Source: Congeria kusceri
Lineage: Eukaryota > Mollusca > Bivalvia > Myida > Dreissenidae
DNA length: 64,000 bases
Direction of reading: 5' to 3'
Assembly: GCA_027627225.1 (NCBI GenBank)
Contig: CM051028.1
Span: forward strand, 23,432,364-23,496,363
Part shown: in pieces, positions 1 through 12,129 of the stretch
Layout of the letters: the number at the start of each line of letters is the position of its first letter
How positions within the stretch are numbered: position 1 is the stretch's first letter
Notes under the pieces: generated by a model
What the model was told of the DNA's origin: nothing
The model's input: the letters and a program-made list of their open reading frames with translations, nothing else
Database searches by the model: none
Program-made: the position numbers and the translations under genes

Positions 1-506
1 TTTAGCATTTAAAAAAAATGCACGATCAGTTTTTATTCAAATATAAGTAATGCAAAAAATGTTATACTTGCAATATAATTAAACATTTCGTATTAGACAT
101 TATTATGTCATTGAAGTATCAAACAACTTGTGCTGTAATGACATTTTAACACCTTGATGTCTGGTGTAATGATACACGCCGATCGTTATCTCAAGTGGAC
201 ACTGACGCGGTGTTTTCACAGTCGTTGTGGATGTGGATGTGGAGCCACATGTACTACTGTATTCGATCATTTGATTTCAGTTATGTCAATTTATTTTCAA
301 ATTAACAACATATATTTTAAATTACAACATATATTTATATATAAGTTTAATTTAATTTCAGTGTTTTACTTATGCAAGTTATTTATAATTTGGTCTCCAG
401 TGTAGATATTATGATATTATACAATATTAAAATATTTAGGAATTATTATTTAATATTGGCCATTTCCTCCACGTATTCAACAAGTTTTTTCCTAGTATCT
501 CTTTAC

Positions 507-652
507 AATAATAATAATTATTATTATTATAATAATAATTATAATTATAATAAAAATTATAATAAAAATTATAATAAAAATTATAATAATAATTATAATA
601 ATTATAATTATAATTATAATTATAATAAAAATTATAATAATTATAATAGATG
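507..652. repeat. AAT/ATAATT microsatellite
   Basis: About 145 bp of alternating AATAAT, TTATAATAAAAA and AATTAT units. Asn/Tyr-rich ORFs on both strands come purely from this repeat. Confidence 0.9.
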
Positions 653-822
653 TCTGCTATGAAGATTGGATTACGCCTAAACATGAATATTTTTTCCCCT
701 TTCTATTTAAGATATTCCTTAAATGCCGTGTAATGCAAACATCTTGTTTTATTTAGTTGATTATAATTAAATAATTATCTGATAAGGTGTTATATATAGT
801 CTAAACCCTTCGACTTGGCGTT

Positions 823-866
823 GTTGATGATGATGATGATGATAATGATGATGATGATGATGATAG
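823..866. repeat. GAT trinucleotide microsatellite
   Basis: About 14 GAT units with one GATAAT interruption. Confidence 0.9.
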
Positions 867-1193
867 TGGTGATACCACTGTACAGATGATATTGACTGTA
901 TTTACGTACAAACATGTAGTTCAGTATTTAAGTACATGCAGTTTAGGATTTATTAGCGCTATAATAAGTATGATTGTACGTTTTTACTGGCATTTCAAGA
1001 GCACGTTATTTACGCGCAACACGTAGCCGAATATTAAGTTTGTGTGCAGAGGATGGGATATTTTTATGCAGAACCAGAGTACAGAAACACACACCGGCGT
1101 CATCAATGGAACCACAACAAGAACAACAGCCGACACCAGAGACAACACTGTGAAAGATACGGACACCGGCGTAACGCTTGACGGAACGGAAAA

Positions 1194-1706
1194 ATGGATG
1201 AGACCACAACAACAAGTGTTTCCATTGTCATTGAAAGGTCTTTTGAAGAACCGGTCGTTATTCAAGAAATGTCAGCTGTGAACATGCCGGTTAGTACCAC
1301 GCCTATAGAGGACAGGCCACTCAAGTTTGAAGTCATTTCACACGGCTCGCAGCTTGGCAAGAGTCTCCTTACAGATTCCCATGGATTCAGCTATGTTGTA
1401 AAGGTAATATAAATAATATAAATAACATCAATATGTATACCGTACACGTTCTTTCTTTTTATATTTTAATAAATAATTCATGCATATATTTGCAAATGTT
1501 AATATCAATATGTATATTTATTTTATGTATCACAATTTTAGCAAAGACGCCCTCGCTCCACGACATGGCGCTGTTCTGTCCGCAGCAAGAACCTTACATG
1601 CCCTGCAGGAGTGACCGAAAAGGATGGAACATTCACCAGAAGTGCTAAAGCTCACATTCACGCACCGGTTCTAGAACGCGGCGTAAGGGCACAAATCACC
1701 GCAAAG
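1194..1706 (+). pseudogene. FLYWCH zinc-finger exons of a MULE-type transposase gene
   Basis: Two exons joined in phase 0. Exon 1 runs from at least the ATG at 1194 to 1403 (donor GTAATA) and ends in FEVISHGSQLGKSLLTDSHG followed by FSYVVK. Exon 2 is 1542..1706 (acceptor TTTTAG, donor GTTAGA) and carries TTWRC, LTCPAG and AHIHAP. Together these give the Cys-Cys-His-His pattern of a FLYWCH finger, a DNA-binding module often found ahead of MULE transposases in invertebrates. The true start may lie further upstream. A Thr/Ser-rich segment precedes the finger. The gene continues in the exons at ~1950..2786, where a stop codon breaks it. Confidence 0.7.
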
Positions 1707-1949
1707 GTTAGAGCTCAAAATGTGTTGCTTTTTATTGGATTAAAAAAAAAAACATTCTTACTAAGTACATTTATCTACATAAATTTGGACTGAGTATACA
1801 TTAACCACAATAAAATGCATTAAATGTACTTTATTACATACGCAAAAAAACTTTATTTAGAGCGCTGCATAAATAATTAAAAATAATACATATACATAAA
1901 TAATATACCTGATGAAGTCATTACTTTATTATTCTCCGGGGAAAGAAAA

Positions 1950-2786
1950 AGGCGACACGGGACACTGAGAACGGCGACTGCTATAATAGAAGAAGTTTCA
2001 CAAGGAGTTGAGGGCCTGGTTAGCGTTGGTGATGTCAGAAAAGACTACATCGTTAGATGCATCAACCGACACAGACAAGCATAAAGGCCAGAGGAGCCCA
2101 AGGATTTGAATTTTGAGGTAATTATCCAGATGAAATATAATATACTTTCTATTTATATTTACATCTTAACTAAATCCCTCAACAAAATGCACGTGTATTC
2201 AAGTTTACGCCTGCTGCATAATATTTGTTATGTTATAGATTGACATTGACGCCATCCCGGCTGTTTTTTTTTGCCGTGAGGTGAAGGTCGGTGGAAAGAG
2301 GCATCTTATATTTGCCACCGACGAACAGCTCGATCTGTTGACTGAAGCCCAGAGGTGGTACATCGATGGCACTTTTAAAGTTTTCCGGGCACCTTTCACG
2401 ATGCTACCCTCCATACACGCCTTCGTACGACGCTGCGATTGCTCGAAACAGGTGCCACTGATGTTAGGCGCCATGAGTGGCAAAAGCACTCAGGACAACG
2501 AGAAAGTTCTTAAGGTGAGTAATCAATCGATTGTATAATATTTTAAGACTAAATTAAATTACGATATGGAATAAAAATTACAGCACAGTGCATTTCTTAC
2601 ATCAATTGTATAATAATATCGTTATAGGTTATCAGTCGTGTAATTGGCGATTATAGACGGTCACTTCAGGAGGTAGTACTCGATTTTGTGGCGGCATTGT
2701 GGAAAGCAGTGCGACGGCAACTTCCAACAGTGACGCTGAAAGGCTGCAGCTTCCATTTGGGCCAGGCCGTTTGGCGGCATGTACAG
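1950..2786 (+). pseudogene. MULE-type transposase core, interrupted by a stop codon
   Basis: Three exons continue the FLYWCH gene. The first (~1950..2117; 5' boundary not resolved) reads AIIEEVSQGVEG and later RPEEPKDLNFE, but has an in-frame TAA at 2082-2084. The second, 2239..2514 (92 codons, donor GTGAGT), contains WYIDGTFKV, IHAFV and QVPLMLGAMSGK, the usual block around the first catalytic Asp of MULE transposases. The third, 2628..2786 (53 codons), reads LDFVAALWKAVRRQLP and then LKGCSFHLGQAVWRHVQ, the CxxH-type block of this family. No later exon with the final catalytic residue was found, and no terminal inverted repeats were identified. It is probably a dead mobile-element gene; a degraded host-domesticated copy cannot be excluded. 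Confidence 0.72.
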
Positions 2787-5700
2787 GTACTTTAATTATC
2801 GAGTACAATTTATTTGTTATCTACTTTCATTGTGTTTATTATATATTGAAAGCTATATGTAAGCAAGTTTTAACTGGAACAAAAAGGTCAGGGTGCACGA
2901 GAAGAATTTCCAACAACAATCATCAAGGTTACAGTGCTTCTGTTCTTGGATTGAACACTTTTAATCCAATGATCTGCATTATTGTGCCCACATTGACAAA
3001 AGTTTTGATGTACACTTTTAAGTATCATCTTGTAGTTGTATTAATACTTAATAATTTTTGAAAATGTTGCTTTGACAGCAATGACATGTTATCATGCTTA
3101 AATTTAAGTAAGTTTTCTTCATGGATTATTATATGAACAAAATAAATTAAACATAGTTATTTATTATTTAATATTGGTTAATTGTTATTCATACTGAACA
3201 ATATTAACTAAATATATTGTATACAAATGTCAAATATATTTTTGCAATACTACAACATGCAATTACAACAGTTTGTATTAAATTTGCTGATACACTTTCG
3301 AGTAACAATTGAGTTAAATAACAAATATGTTAGGTGTTTCAGTGTTTAATCTAATCTCAAAATTACATGTAAAGCTACTAAACATTTACTTCAACTTTAT
3401 CAAGTAAGAAATTTGAATAAACTAGAGTTTGTGACATAGTTAGTTTAAAAAGGTCTGATAAATATCATTTTATAAAAATAACTGTTGTCAATTCTCAAAC
3501 CCACCCTTCCATACTTCATTCATATATTTCCAGTTAGAAATGGTAAAAGGTTTTAGTTTTGCATGGTTTATTTGTATTAACAATAACATTAATTTTGGCG
3601 GGTCAAACACACTTGCAGCTCTTGAACAATAGTCCAGATTTCACGTTGAAGTTGAAAGCACATTTTGTTAGTGTTAGAATTTGTTTTTAGAGGGGGTACT
3701 TTAACATTTTGCTTATTTGTCAATATATGATTGCTGTTAACATCACAAAGTTGTATATTTTATGTATAATTTTATGATCATGTATAGTCTTTTTTGATTG
3801 TATATAAATGGAAATAAATGTATCGTTAAACTACATAAAAAGATACATGCTAGATCAACAGAAACTAAAACTTTTCAGGGCCCATATTTATAAAGATTCT
3901 TAAGCCATTCTTAACTTAAGTTGGACATAAGTCAAAATTAGAATTTGTGTTTAAAACACTATGCTTTGGAACATTTGCATGACTAATGCTAGGTATTAAT
4001 ACACTTTGAATTATATTGCAAATTATGTGTCAAAATCTTCCAGAAATGCATTACTTTGTTAAATTTAAGATTTTTCTTAATCTTTGACTAAGATTCGTTT
4101 TAAATACCAACCCAGGTCTTCTTGTGTTTTACCCGTAGTAATTGACGCTACGCTACAGGATTTATAACCACTCCTACCTAGGATAAAGTCCGTCTAACAC
4201 CGTTGAGAGTGAACGAATGTTTTTACAAGCCATGTCCATCAAACAATCAAGTCCTAGCTTTCTGAATGGCTAAACACATGGTCAATCAAATCTCGTCCTA
4301 AGGTCAATTATGTTAAACTCGACCACTGTTTGTTACAGGATTAATTTTAAATGATTTAATCTTTGCAACACATGCATGTCAGTATGTTTTTTGTGTTAAC
4401 ATTATGTTAAAAGATGGTTGGATAATTCATTCAATTTATCGGATGTCATGGGTCCTGTATGTTGGCATTTGTGCCCACTAGTTTTTTTCTGACGACTGTG
4501 GTCCGAGTGACTCTAATACTTAATTGTAGTAACAATGTTTAGTATTTAGTTGTATTAGTTGTCTTAAATAATAATTTAAGTCACCAAGCTGTTATTGCAA
4601 ACAGAATATTATAATTTATGAAGTTTTGAGACATGTTCAGTTGTGATATGTACTAAAAACAGCATTTGGCACGTTACTGTGCTAGGTTTTTAAAACCTAC
4701 CCCTGTATACTTAAGCTGCAAATATTTCTGTTATACGACGGTGCAAGTTCATACTTTTTTGGTATTTCATTTGCATATGTATGGTCATAATTTTAGTGGG
4801 CTCAATTCACCTATACCCTTTACCTATATTATTACAACTGACTTTAAAGTATGGATACTCATTTTCAAGTTAGTTGAATTTGTCCTTATTTTCGATAGGG
4901 GTACTGTACATACAAGGTTTCCCGCAGGCCTGTATCGCTTGTCGGGCCCAACATGCCTTGAAAGCAGGTAGTCATTTGCCGACATGCTTCAATAACGCCG
5001 ACATGCTTTAATTTTCAAAGCGACAACCCTTAATCCCTTTATCTATTACACAGATCTTTAACCACAGGGCCATAAACGAACGCCGTATTGATCGATAACG
5101 CCTCAATTCCAACAGTGTTATTGACTTGTGAATGAACTGTGTAGTTCCGCCCACAACGACCTCATAAGCCAATCAAGTAAGGCGATTTTAAGGGCGGAGT
5201 TTATACCTTACTAACAACTAAAAAAGTGTTGACAACAAATACTAGCGTTACCGAGAAAAGTGAACAGGCATTTTAAAACATGTGATTATTATATTTAACG
5301 TTTCATTATATCCCAGTAATTTTCTTATCCATTTAACAAATTGACAATCAAAATATGCAAACGAATAATGTAATATAGAGCCTAATTTTAAAACACAATT
5401 TAACGGTCGTCAAACGCACGTTTTTCATGAGACATCCGCGACCTTGTGCATGGCAACATTATTTTCGTGCGCTTTTGTAGAAATACACGCTTTTTACATG
5501 GAGATACAGGACCGTATTTTATGTCGATTAGGAACCGCATATTCCAGTATTTAATCAAAACGCTGACAGCGTTGAAAGACTGTTGGCGAGAAAAGAAACT
5601 AAGAGCAAATGCATTACGAGAGTATTTTATCATAAGGAACATTTATTGAAGTAATTCACCTGTCTGTTATAACATTTCTACAAAAAAAAACGAAACTCAA

Positions 5701-6837
5701 CTATACACGCTACTTAACAAACATTGGTATACGCAGGTATTTGACTTAATTGAAGTTGGAGATCCAGGCCACTGTTTTTGCAAATTAAAACTAATAGCGC
5801 GCGTCTTATTCAATGCTATTTATCTACGACATTCTCATTATTATTATTTTGTAATTCGTGGGAGAAAAATATTTTTGTGCAAACTATTTAAAAAGCAAAC
5901 ATATGCATACAAGTCAATCTACAACGGGTCAAAGTCGATGATCCGTATAAGTTGGAATCAATATTCAGTGATTTTTATCACAAGCACTATTTTCATTTTC
6001 GGTAAATATCAATTTAAATAAAAATAATTTAAATTAGTAAAATACATTCAAAACTCTCTTTAGAAGTACAATGCTTCTCCATAATTCTTATGCATACGTT
6101 AAAAACAGTAGCAATCGTCAATCGAGTGGTTACAATCGTTCCGCTATATTTGCTCAATACACTGTTGTTAAACTTACGCAATATGATGTAATACGCAGTT
6201 AACCAGTCAACAGCACAAACATATGCTGTATCAAACCTATGTAAATAGACATAACATGAATTCACTTGTAGACTAAATGGATTATTATTATTGTGTATTA
6301 GTGTTTTAAGTCGGATCTATTTCTTGTCATCTATTCATAGAAAGTAGCATCGATAACAGGAAGCCTCACTGCTCAGCGAGCGAAGCGCAGTAATGTATCG
6401 ATTTACTATAACTCGTAGCCTGCAAAGAAAAGAAGTAGTTCCCTCAAGACCGATTTCTGAATACACCTACTAAATCCTGTTGACTTGCGCCAACAGTAAA
6501 AAAACAACGGTGATTTATTTGGCTTTCAATGTTCGCATTTAGTATAACTGATATTAACGATTGGTTTCTTTCGCATCCGAAAACAATTAATAAAAGAAAG
6601 AAATGTTTGAAAAAACTAGCGGTCATGACAGAATTTCAAGGTGGAAAAACAGCTAGGCTGAATACAATTATGATTGAAAATTAATTCCTTAAAAAAGTGC
6701 AGCCTAGTATTGTGATTTACACTGCATCCAAAGGAGTTTTTATTCAAATAAGAAAACCGCGGTTATTGCGATTTTAGTAGGAGAAATAATTGTAATAGTT
6801 TCAGTTGTATAACAGTAAGTAATTTCCAAATTAAAGA
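2787..6837. other. Intergenic, nothing recognised
   Basis: About 4 kb of AT-rich sequence. ORFs reach at most ~100 codons and show no family signature. A segment near 4250-4330 resembles one near 48380-48430 (both carry a 'gaatggctaaac/gaatagctacgc' followed by 'gtcaatcaaat'), so part of it is dispersed repeat. Confidence 0.5.
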
Positions 6838-6889
6838 TAATGCAAAGAGAGGTGCTGGTGGAGCAAAGGGCTAGGCAGTTTAAGCGATA

Positions 6890-7095
6890 AAGGGCGGTAG
6901 TTAAAGCGATACTGCCGATTTGGTTGCAGCAGGGATTTTGAACGTCGAAGCCAATTTCGGAAAGGTTTGGTCGAGGTTTTGCGGAGGTGGGTTCAAGCGG
7001 TGCAGCCGATTTTGGGGAGGTGGGGTTGATCGTTGCAGCCGATTTTGGGAGCTGCGGTCGGGCGATGCGGCCAATTTCGGGCGGGGGGGGACATA
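6890..7095. repeat. G-rich degenerate tandem repeat
   Basis: Several imperfect units built on GCAGCCGATTTTGGG followed by a G-rich run (GGAGGTGGGG). It ends in GCGGGGGGGG. The ORFs on both strands are repeat-derived. Confidence 0.75.
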
Positions 7096-7424
7096 TTTCA
7101 ATGTTGTTCTTTATATTGCGTATATAAACATCACACAGTTGTTATTATTCTGCTAATAGATGTCCATGTTACTGTTATGAAGTTTAAAATATGCTGAAAA
7201 TAACAAACATGAACATGTTTTGTTGCTTTTTCTAACATCATGTCCGCTTGAGCAATCTTTTTTTACCAAGGGGGTGGCATTACAAGAGGCGCAATCGACT
7301 TTTCTTGTGCTTGTCAGAGTTACTGGCATTTTTTTTCTAAAACAAAAAATATGGAAATTGCACGAAAACCAAATTTTTCTAACAAAATGCATTAAAGTCA
7401 TCACATCAATAAATTTTTTAGCAA

Positions 7425-8545
7425 AAGTGACCTTGACCCCACCCACCCCATATGCAATCCCAAGCGAGGTCTCGATATAAGGTATCTATGTATGAAGTTT
7501 CATTAAAATATCTCGATGCATTCTCAAGTTATTGATCGGAAACCGTTAATATATTTTTAGTAACAAGTTATTGATGGGAAACCGTTTTTCAAGTTTTTAG
7601 TAACAGTGACCTTGACCTTGACCCCATCCACCCCATATGCAATCCCAAGCGAGGTCTTGATATAAGGTATCTGTGTATGAAGTTTCATTAAAATATCTCA
7701 ATGCATTCTCAAGTTATTGAGCAGAAACCGTTTTTTTTTATTTTAGTAACAGTGACCTATACCTTGACCCTATATGCAATCCCAAGAGAGGTCTCGATAT
7801 AAGGTATGTATGTATTAAGTTTCATTAAAATATCACAATTCGTTCTCAAGTTATTGAGCAGAAACAGTTTTTCTATTTTTAGTAACAGTGACCTTGACCC
7901 CACCCACCACATATGCAATCCCAAGGGAGGTCTCAATAAAAGGTATGCATGTATAACGTTTCATTATAATATCTCAATGCGGTCTCAAGTTATTGAGGGA
8001 AACCGTTTTTCTATTTTTAGTAACAGTGACCTTGACCCCACCCAGCCCATATGCAATCCCAAGCGAGGTCTCGATATAAGGTATGCATGTGTAAAGTTTC
8101 ATTAAAATATCTCAATGCGTTCTCAAGTTATTGAGCGGAAACAGTTTTTCTATTTTGAGTAACAGTGACCTTGACCCCACCCACCCCATATGCAATTCCA
8201 AGCGAGGTCTCGATATATGGTATCTATGTATAAAGTTTCATTAAAATATCTCAACGCGTTCTGAAGTTATTCAGCGGAAACCGTTTTTCTATTTATAGTA
8301 ACAGTGACCTTGACCCCACCCACCCCATATGCAAACCCAAGTGAGGTCTTGATATAAGGTATCTATGTATTAATTTTTATTAAAATATCTCAATTTGTTC
8401 TCAAGTTATTGAGCGGAAACCATTTTTTATATTTTTAGTAACAGTGACCTTGACCCCACCCACCCCATATGCAATCCAATCGAGGTCTCGCTATAAGGTA
8501 TCTATGTTTGCATTTTCATTACCATAGCTTAATCCGTTCTCGAGT
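7425..8545. repeat. ~140-bp tandem array, dispersed repeat family A
   Basis: About eight copies of a unit holding CTTGACCCCACCCACCCCAT, ATGCAATCCCAAGCGAGGTC and TTTCATTAAAATATCTCAAT. Spacing is close to 140 bp (e.g. near 7620, 7762, 7890, 8032, 8170, 8308, 8451). The same unit recurs in opposite orientation inside PACS introns at ~52040-52320 and ~53740-54300, so it belongs to a dispersed family. Confidence 0.9.
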
Positions 8546-8559
8546 TAGGGAGTGGAAAC

Positions 8560-9040
8560 GAAAAGTTGAGAAACTAGCTTACCGAAAAACTTTAACCTGT
8601 CCATATAGTTTATATGAAAAATTTCTAAGTGTAAAAAGGCCCATAATTTTGACAAATTTCAAACTAGAGTTATCAAAATTGGCCCATGAGTTCATTTTAA
8701 TATAGGGAATAAGTATTTTAAGTTTTAATGAAATCCCTTAAGCCATTCCTGAGAAACCAGTTTACCGAAAAACTTGAACCTGTCCATATAGCTAAAGTAA
8801 AAATTTCTAAGTGTAAAAAGGCCCATAATTTTGTCAAATTTCAAACTAGAGTAACCAAACTTGGCCTATAGGTTCATTTTAATGTGGGGAATACATGTTT
8901 TACGTTTGAATGAAATCCCTCCAGCCATTCCTGAGAAACTAGCTTACCGAAAAACTATAACCTAGCTCGGACGCCAACGCCGACACCGATGCCGGGGCGA
9001 GTAGAATAGCTTGCCCTTTCTTCGAAAAGTCGAGCTAAAA
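8560..9040. repeat. Dispersed repeat module downstream of array A
   Basis: Two ~190-bp subunits sharing AAGTGTAAAAAGGCCCATAA and TTTCAAACTAGAGT, then a GC-rich tail ending TCGAGCTAAAAA. The inverse-orientation counterpart lies at 51606..51980 within a PACS intron, again next to family A, so the two modules travel together. Confidence 0.8.
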
Positions 9041-9493
9041 ATGCTAATAACTTTTTTATTAGACGGTAAAAAGTCTTTAAATTTTCAAATACAGTGTCTT
9101 ATTGATAGTAGATTATGATGGGAAATAAAATTTAACACATTTGTGATTATGACCATTAGTGTGTGAAAACCTCAACGCAAACAATTCCAAAAAAGTTCTA
9201 TTATGTGTTTATTTTGTTAATGTTATGTACATCCCGAATAAATAACAATGATTTCTGCACTACAAACTATGCTACTACTTTTGCAGCAATTGATGAGAAT
9301 AAAACAACATCACAAATGTCGCAAACATTGAACTAAAAACAACTAAAAACTAAAGAAACATACCGCTTATAAACAACTGAAAACATTAAAATACCACTAA
9401 CATTGTGTAATAGTACTTAGTTCACTGATGTTATTTCTTGTTATGGACAAAGACATAAAAGGCATAAAACTCAAAAACATCAGTCTTGCTTAA

Positions 9494-9638
9494 AGGGACT
9501 TGTTCACAGATTTTCGTAATTTTCAAATATGTCATTTAATGTCTTGACTGCCGAAAATAAAGTAGTTGGACAACTCAAAAACAAATGTTATATCAGTTTC
9601 TTTTTTGGATCTTTGACAAAAATTTTGGATCTTTGACA
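9494..9638. mobile_element. Truncated TTAA-flanked MITE
   Basis: Starts with TTAA then AGGGACTTGTTCACAG, matching the terminus of the complete element at 19128..19619. It breaks off where the next repeat begins (ACAAGAGGGCCC). Confidence 0.7.
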
Positions 9639-11480
9639 AACAAGAGGGCCCTGAGGCCCCTAGGACGCTCACCTGAGACCTTGTAACCCAATTGGAATTT
9701 GCATCCCCGAGGCGTGGCTTATATTTATCCCAAGGGCATAAGTTGAACAACATTGAACAAATCTCTGGGCCTTGCGGTTTCAGGTAAAGATTTTTAAAGT
9801 CATTTTGCTATTAAGTCTATATAAACCATGTGACCCCTCGGGGGGTAGCCAGATTTGACCCCAGGGGAATAATTTGAACAATCTTTGAAGAGGACCAGTA
9901 TGCAACGTTACGTACCAAATATAGGAAAGCTGCGGGCCTTGCCGTTTTTAAAGGAGAAGATTTTTAAAGTCATTTAAGTCTATATAAACCATGTGACCCC
10001 CTCGGGCGTGACCAGTTTTGACCCCAGGGGCATACTTCGAACAATATTTGTAGAGGATCACTATACAATGTTACATACCAAATATGCAACCTCTAGGCCT
10101 TGCGGTTTCAGAGGAGAAGAATTTTAAAGTCATTTTGCTATTTAAGTCTATATTAACCATGTGACCCCTGGGGTGTGGTCTGTTTTGACCCATGGGGCAT
10201 AATTTGAACAATCTTTATAGAGGACCAGTATAGGATGTAAAATACCAAATACGAAACCTCTGGGCCTTGCGGTTTCAGAAGAGATTTTAAAAGACATTTT
10301 GCTATTTAAGTTTATATAAACCATGTGACCCCCGGGGCATGGCCAGTTTTGAACCCAGGGGCATAAATTGAACAATATTTGTACAGGACAACTATAGGAT
10401 GTTATATAACAAATATGAAACCTCTGGGCCTTGCGATTTCAGAGAAGATTTTTAATGACATTTTGCTATTTAAGTTTTTCTAAACCATGTGACCCCCAGG
10501 GCGTGGCCAGTTTTGACCCCAGGGGCATAAATTGAACAATATTTGTACAGGACAACTATAGGATCTTACATACTAAATATGAAACCTCTTGGCCTTGCGG
10601 TTTCAGAGAAGAAGATTTTTAAAGACATTTTGCTATTTAAGTCTATATAAACCATGTGACCCCGGGGTGTGGCCAGTTTTGACCCCAGGGGCATAACTTG
10701 AACAATCTTTGTAGGGGACCACTATAGGATGTTACATACCAAATATGAAACCTCTGGGCCTTGTGGTTTCAGACAAGAAGATTTTAAAAGTCATTTTGCT
10801 ATATATTCTATATAAACCATGTGAGCCCCGGGACGTGGCCTGTTTTGACCCCAGGGGCATAATTTGAGCAATCCTTGTAAAGGAAAACTTAAGGATGTTG
10901 CATACCAAATATGAATACTCTGGGCCTTGCAGTTTCAGAGGAGAAGATTTTTAAAGTAGTTTTGCTATATATTCTATATAAACCATGTGACCCCCAGGGC
11001 GTGGCCAGTTCTGACCCCAGGGGCATAATTTGAACAAACTTGTAGAGGACAACTATAGCATGCTACATACCAAATATAAAACCTCTGGGCCTTGTGGTTT
11101 CAGAGAAGAAGATTTTTAAAGTCATTTTGCTATATATTCTATATAAACCATGTGACCCCCAGGTCGTGGCCCGTTTTGACCCGAGGGGCATATTTTGAAC
11201 AATCTTTGTAGAGGACCACTATAGGATGTTACATGCCAAATATGAAAGCTCTGGGCCCTGCGGTTTCAGAGAAGTTTACACTTATTAAATCTATTTTTAG
11301 CTCTGGTGACCTACATATGCTGCGGACCGTAACAATTTGAACAACTTTGAAAGAGGGTCAGCCAATGATCATTCCTGTTAAGTTTGGTGAAAATCTGCCA
11401 AGTGGTTTAGGAGGAGATGTTGTTTGAATGAAATGTTGACGACGGAAGACGGACAACGGGCGATCACAAAAGCTAACCAT
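9639..11480. repeat. ~165-bp tandem array, dispersed repeat family B
   Basis: About nine copies of a unit containing ACCATGTGACCCC, CAGTTTTGACCCCAGGGGCA, TACCAAATATGAAACCTCTG and GGCCTTGCGGTTTCAGA; spacing is ~162-168 bp (near 9827, 9989, 10158, 10320, 10652, 10817, 10980, 11146). A distinct head (CAAGAGGGCCCTGAGGCCCC, then GCTCACCTGAG) and tail (GACGGAAGACGGACAACGGG, then CGATCACAAAAGCTAACC) bracket the array. This suggests a mobile repeat whose interior has multiplied. Confidence 0.85.
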
Positions 11481-11689
11481 CAGCACTTTGTTGTTTAATT
11501 CCTACGCATCATAACTCCAAATAGTTGTTTCTTAGCCAATAAAAAACAACTCTAAATCGAAAATTATTTCTTAATTTAACATCCTAACACCCTTATAATA
11601 ACAGACATCTGGACCAAAAAAACCCACAACAGAAGTCAGAATCTAATCGGAGCTATCACCAGCGTGTCCATTTAATGGACAATACAATA

Positions 11690-11948
11690 TGAGGCATGTT
11701 GTGGGAAAACCGGACTGCATGTGTGTGAAGTGTCGTCCTGGATTAGCCTTAGCAGTCTGCACAGGCTAATCCAGGACGACACTTCCCCCTTTTATGGTAT
11801 TTTCTGTTCAAGGAAGTCTCTTCTAAACATAAATCCATTGTAGGCAGAAAGAGTCGTCCTGGATAAGCCTGTGCAGACTGCACAGTCTAATCCGGGATGA
11901 CACTTTACGCACATGCTTTAAGCCCGATTTTCCCACGACACAGCTCAT
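11690..11948. mobile_element. Foldable MITE, family M (copy 1)
   Basis: Begins TGAGGCATGTTGTGGGAAAA and ends with a complementary GGGAAAAT-type arm plus CACGACACAGCTCA on the reverse strand. Internally two hairpins of the form GATTAGCC..GCACAGGCTAATC flank a spacer with TAAATCCA. It lies just upstream of the last PRDX5 exon. Confidence 0.85.
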
Positions 11949-12008
11949 ATACATGGTGTGGTCCTGCACTGTTTTTCACATATTCCATTTTCACATAGAA
12001 TTTGGATA

Positions 12009-12129
12009 CTAGGTCTTTACAGATTTCAAGGATTTCAAGTTTTTAATACACAGCAGACAGGCTAGTCCCCCGTGGTCTGGCTCCATGTTGAATCCCTTGA
12101 TTACACTGTCTTCTATCACCACTGAATAC
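12009..12129 (-). CDS. PRDX5: PRDX5 last exon with stop
   Basis: One base completes the Arg codon, then 39 codons and TAG at 12011..12009. Acceptor TTTCAG. It contains NMEPD and GLACLL, the region of the resolving Cys. Confidence 0.92.

Larger units (their letters stand above)
1..1190. other. AT-rich non-coding stretch
   Basis: No coding sequence with a recognisable family or good splice structure is visible. The ORFs here are short, and several of them run through simple repeats. It holds two microsatellites, annotated separately. Confidence 0.5.

Noticed and set aside
4890..4972. Possible small exon (TTTCCCGCAG acceptor, GTAGTC donor)
   Set aside because: About 40 bp with splice-like ends but no partner exons or recognisable protein.
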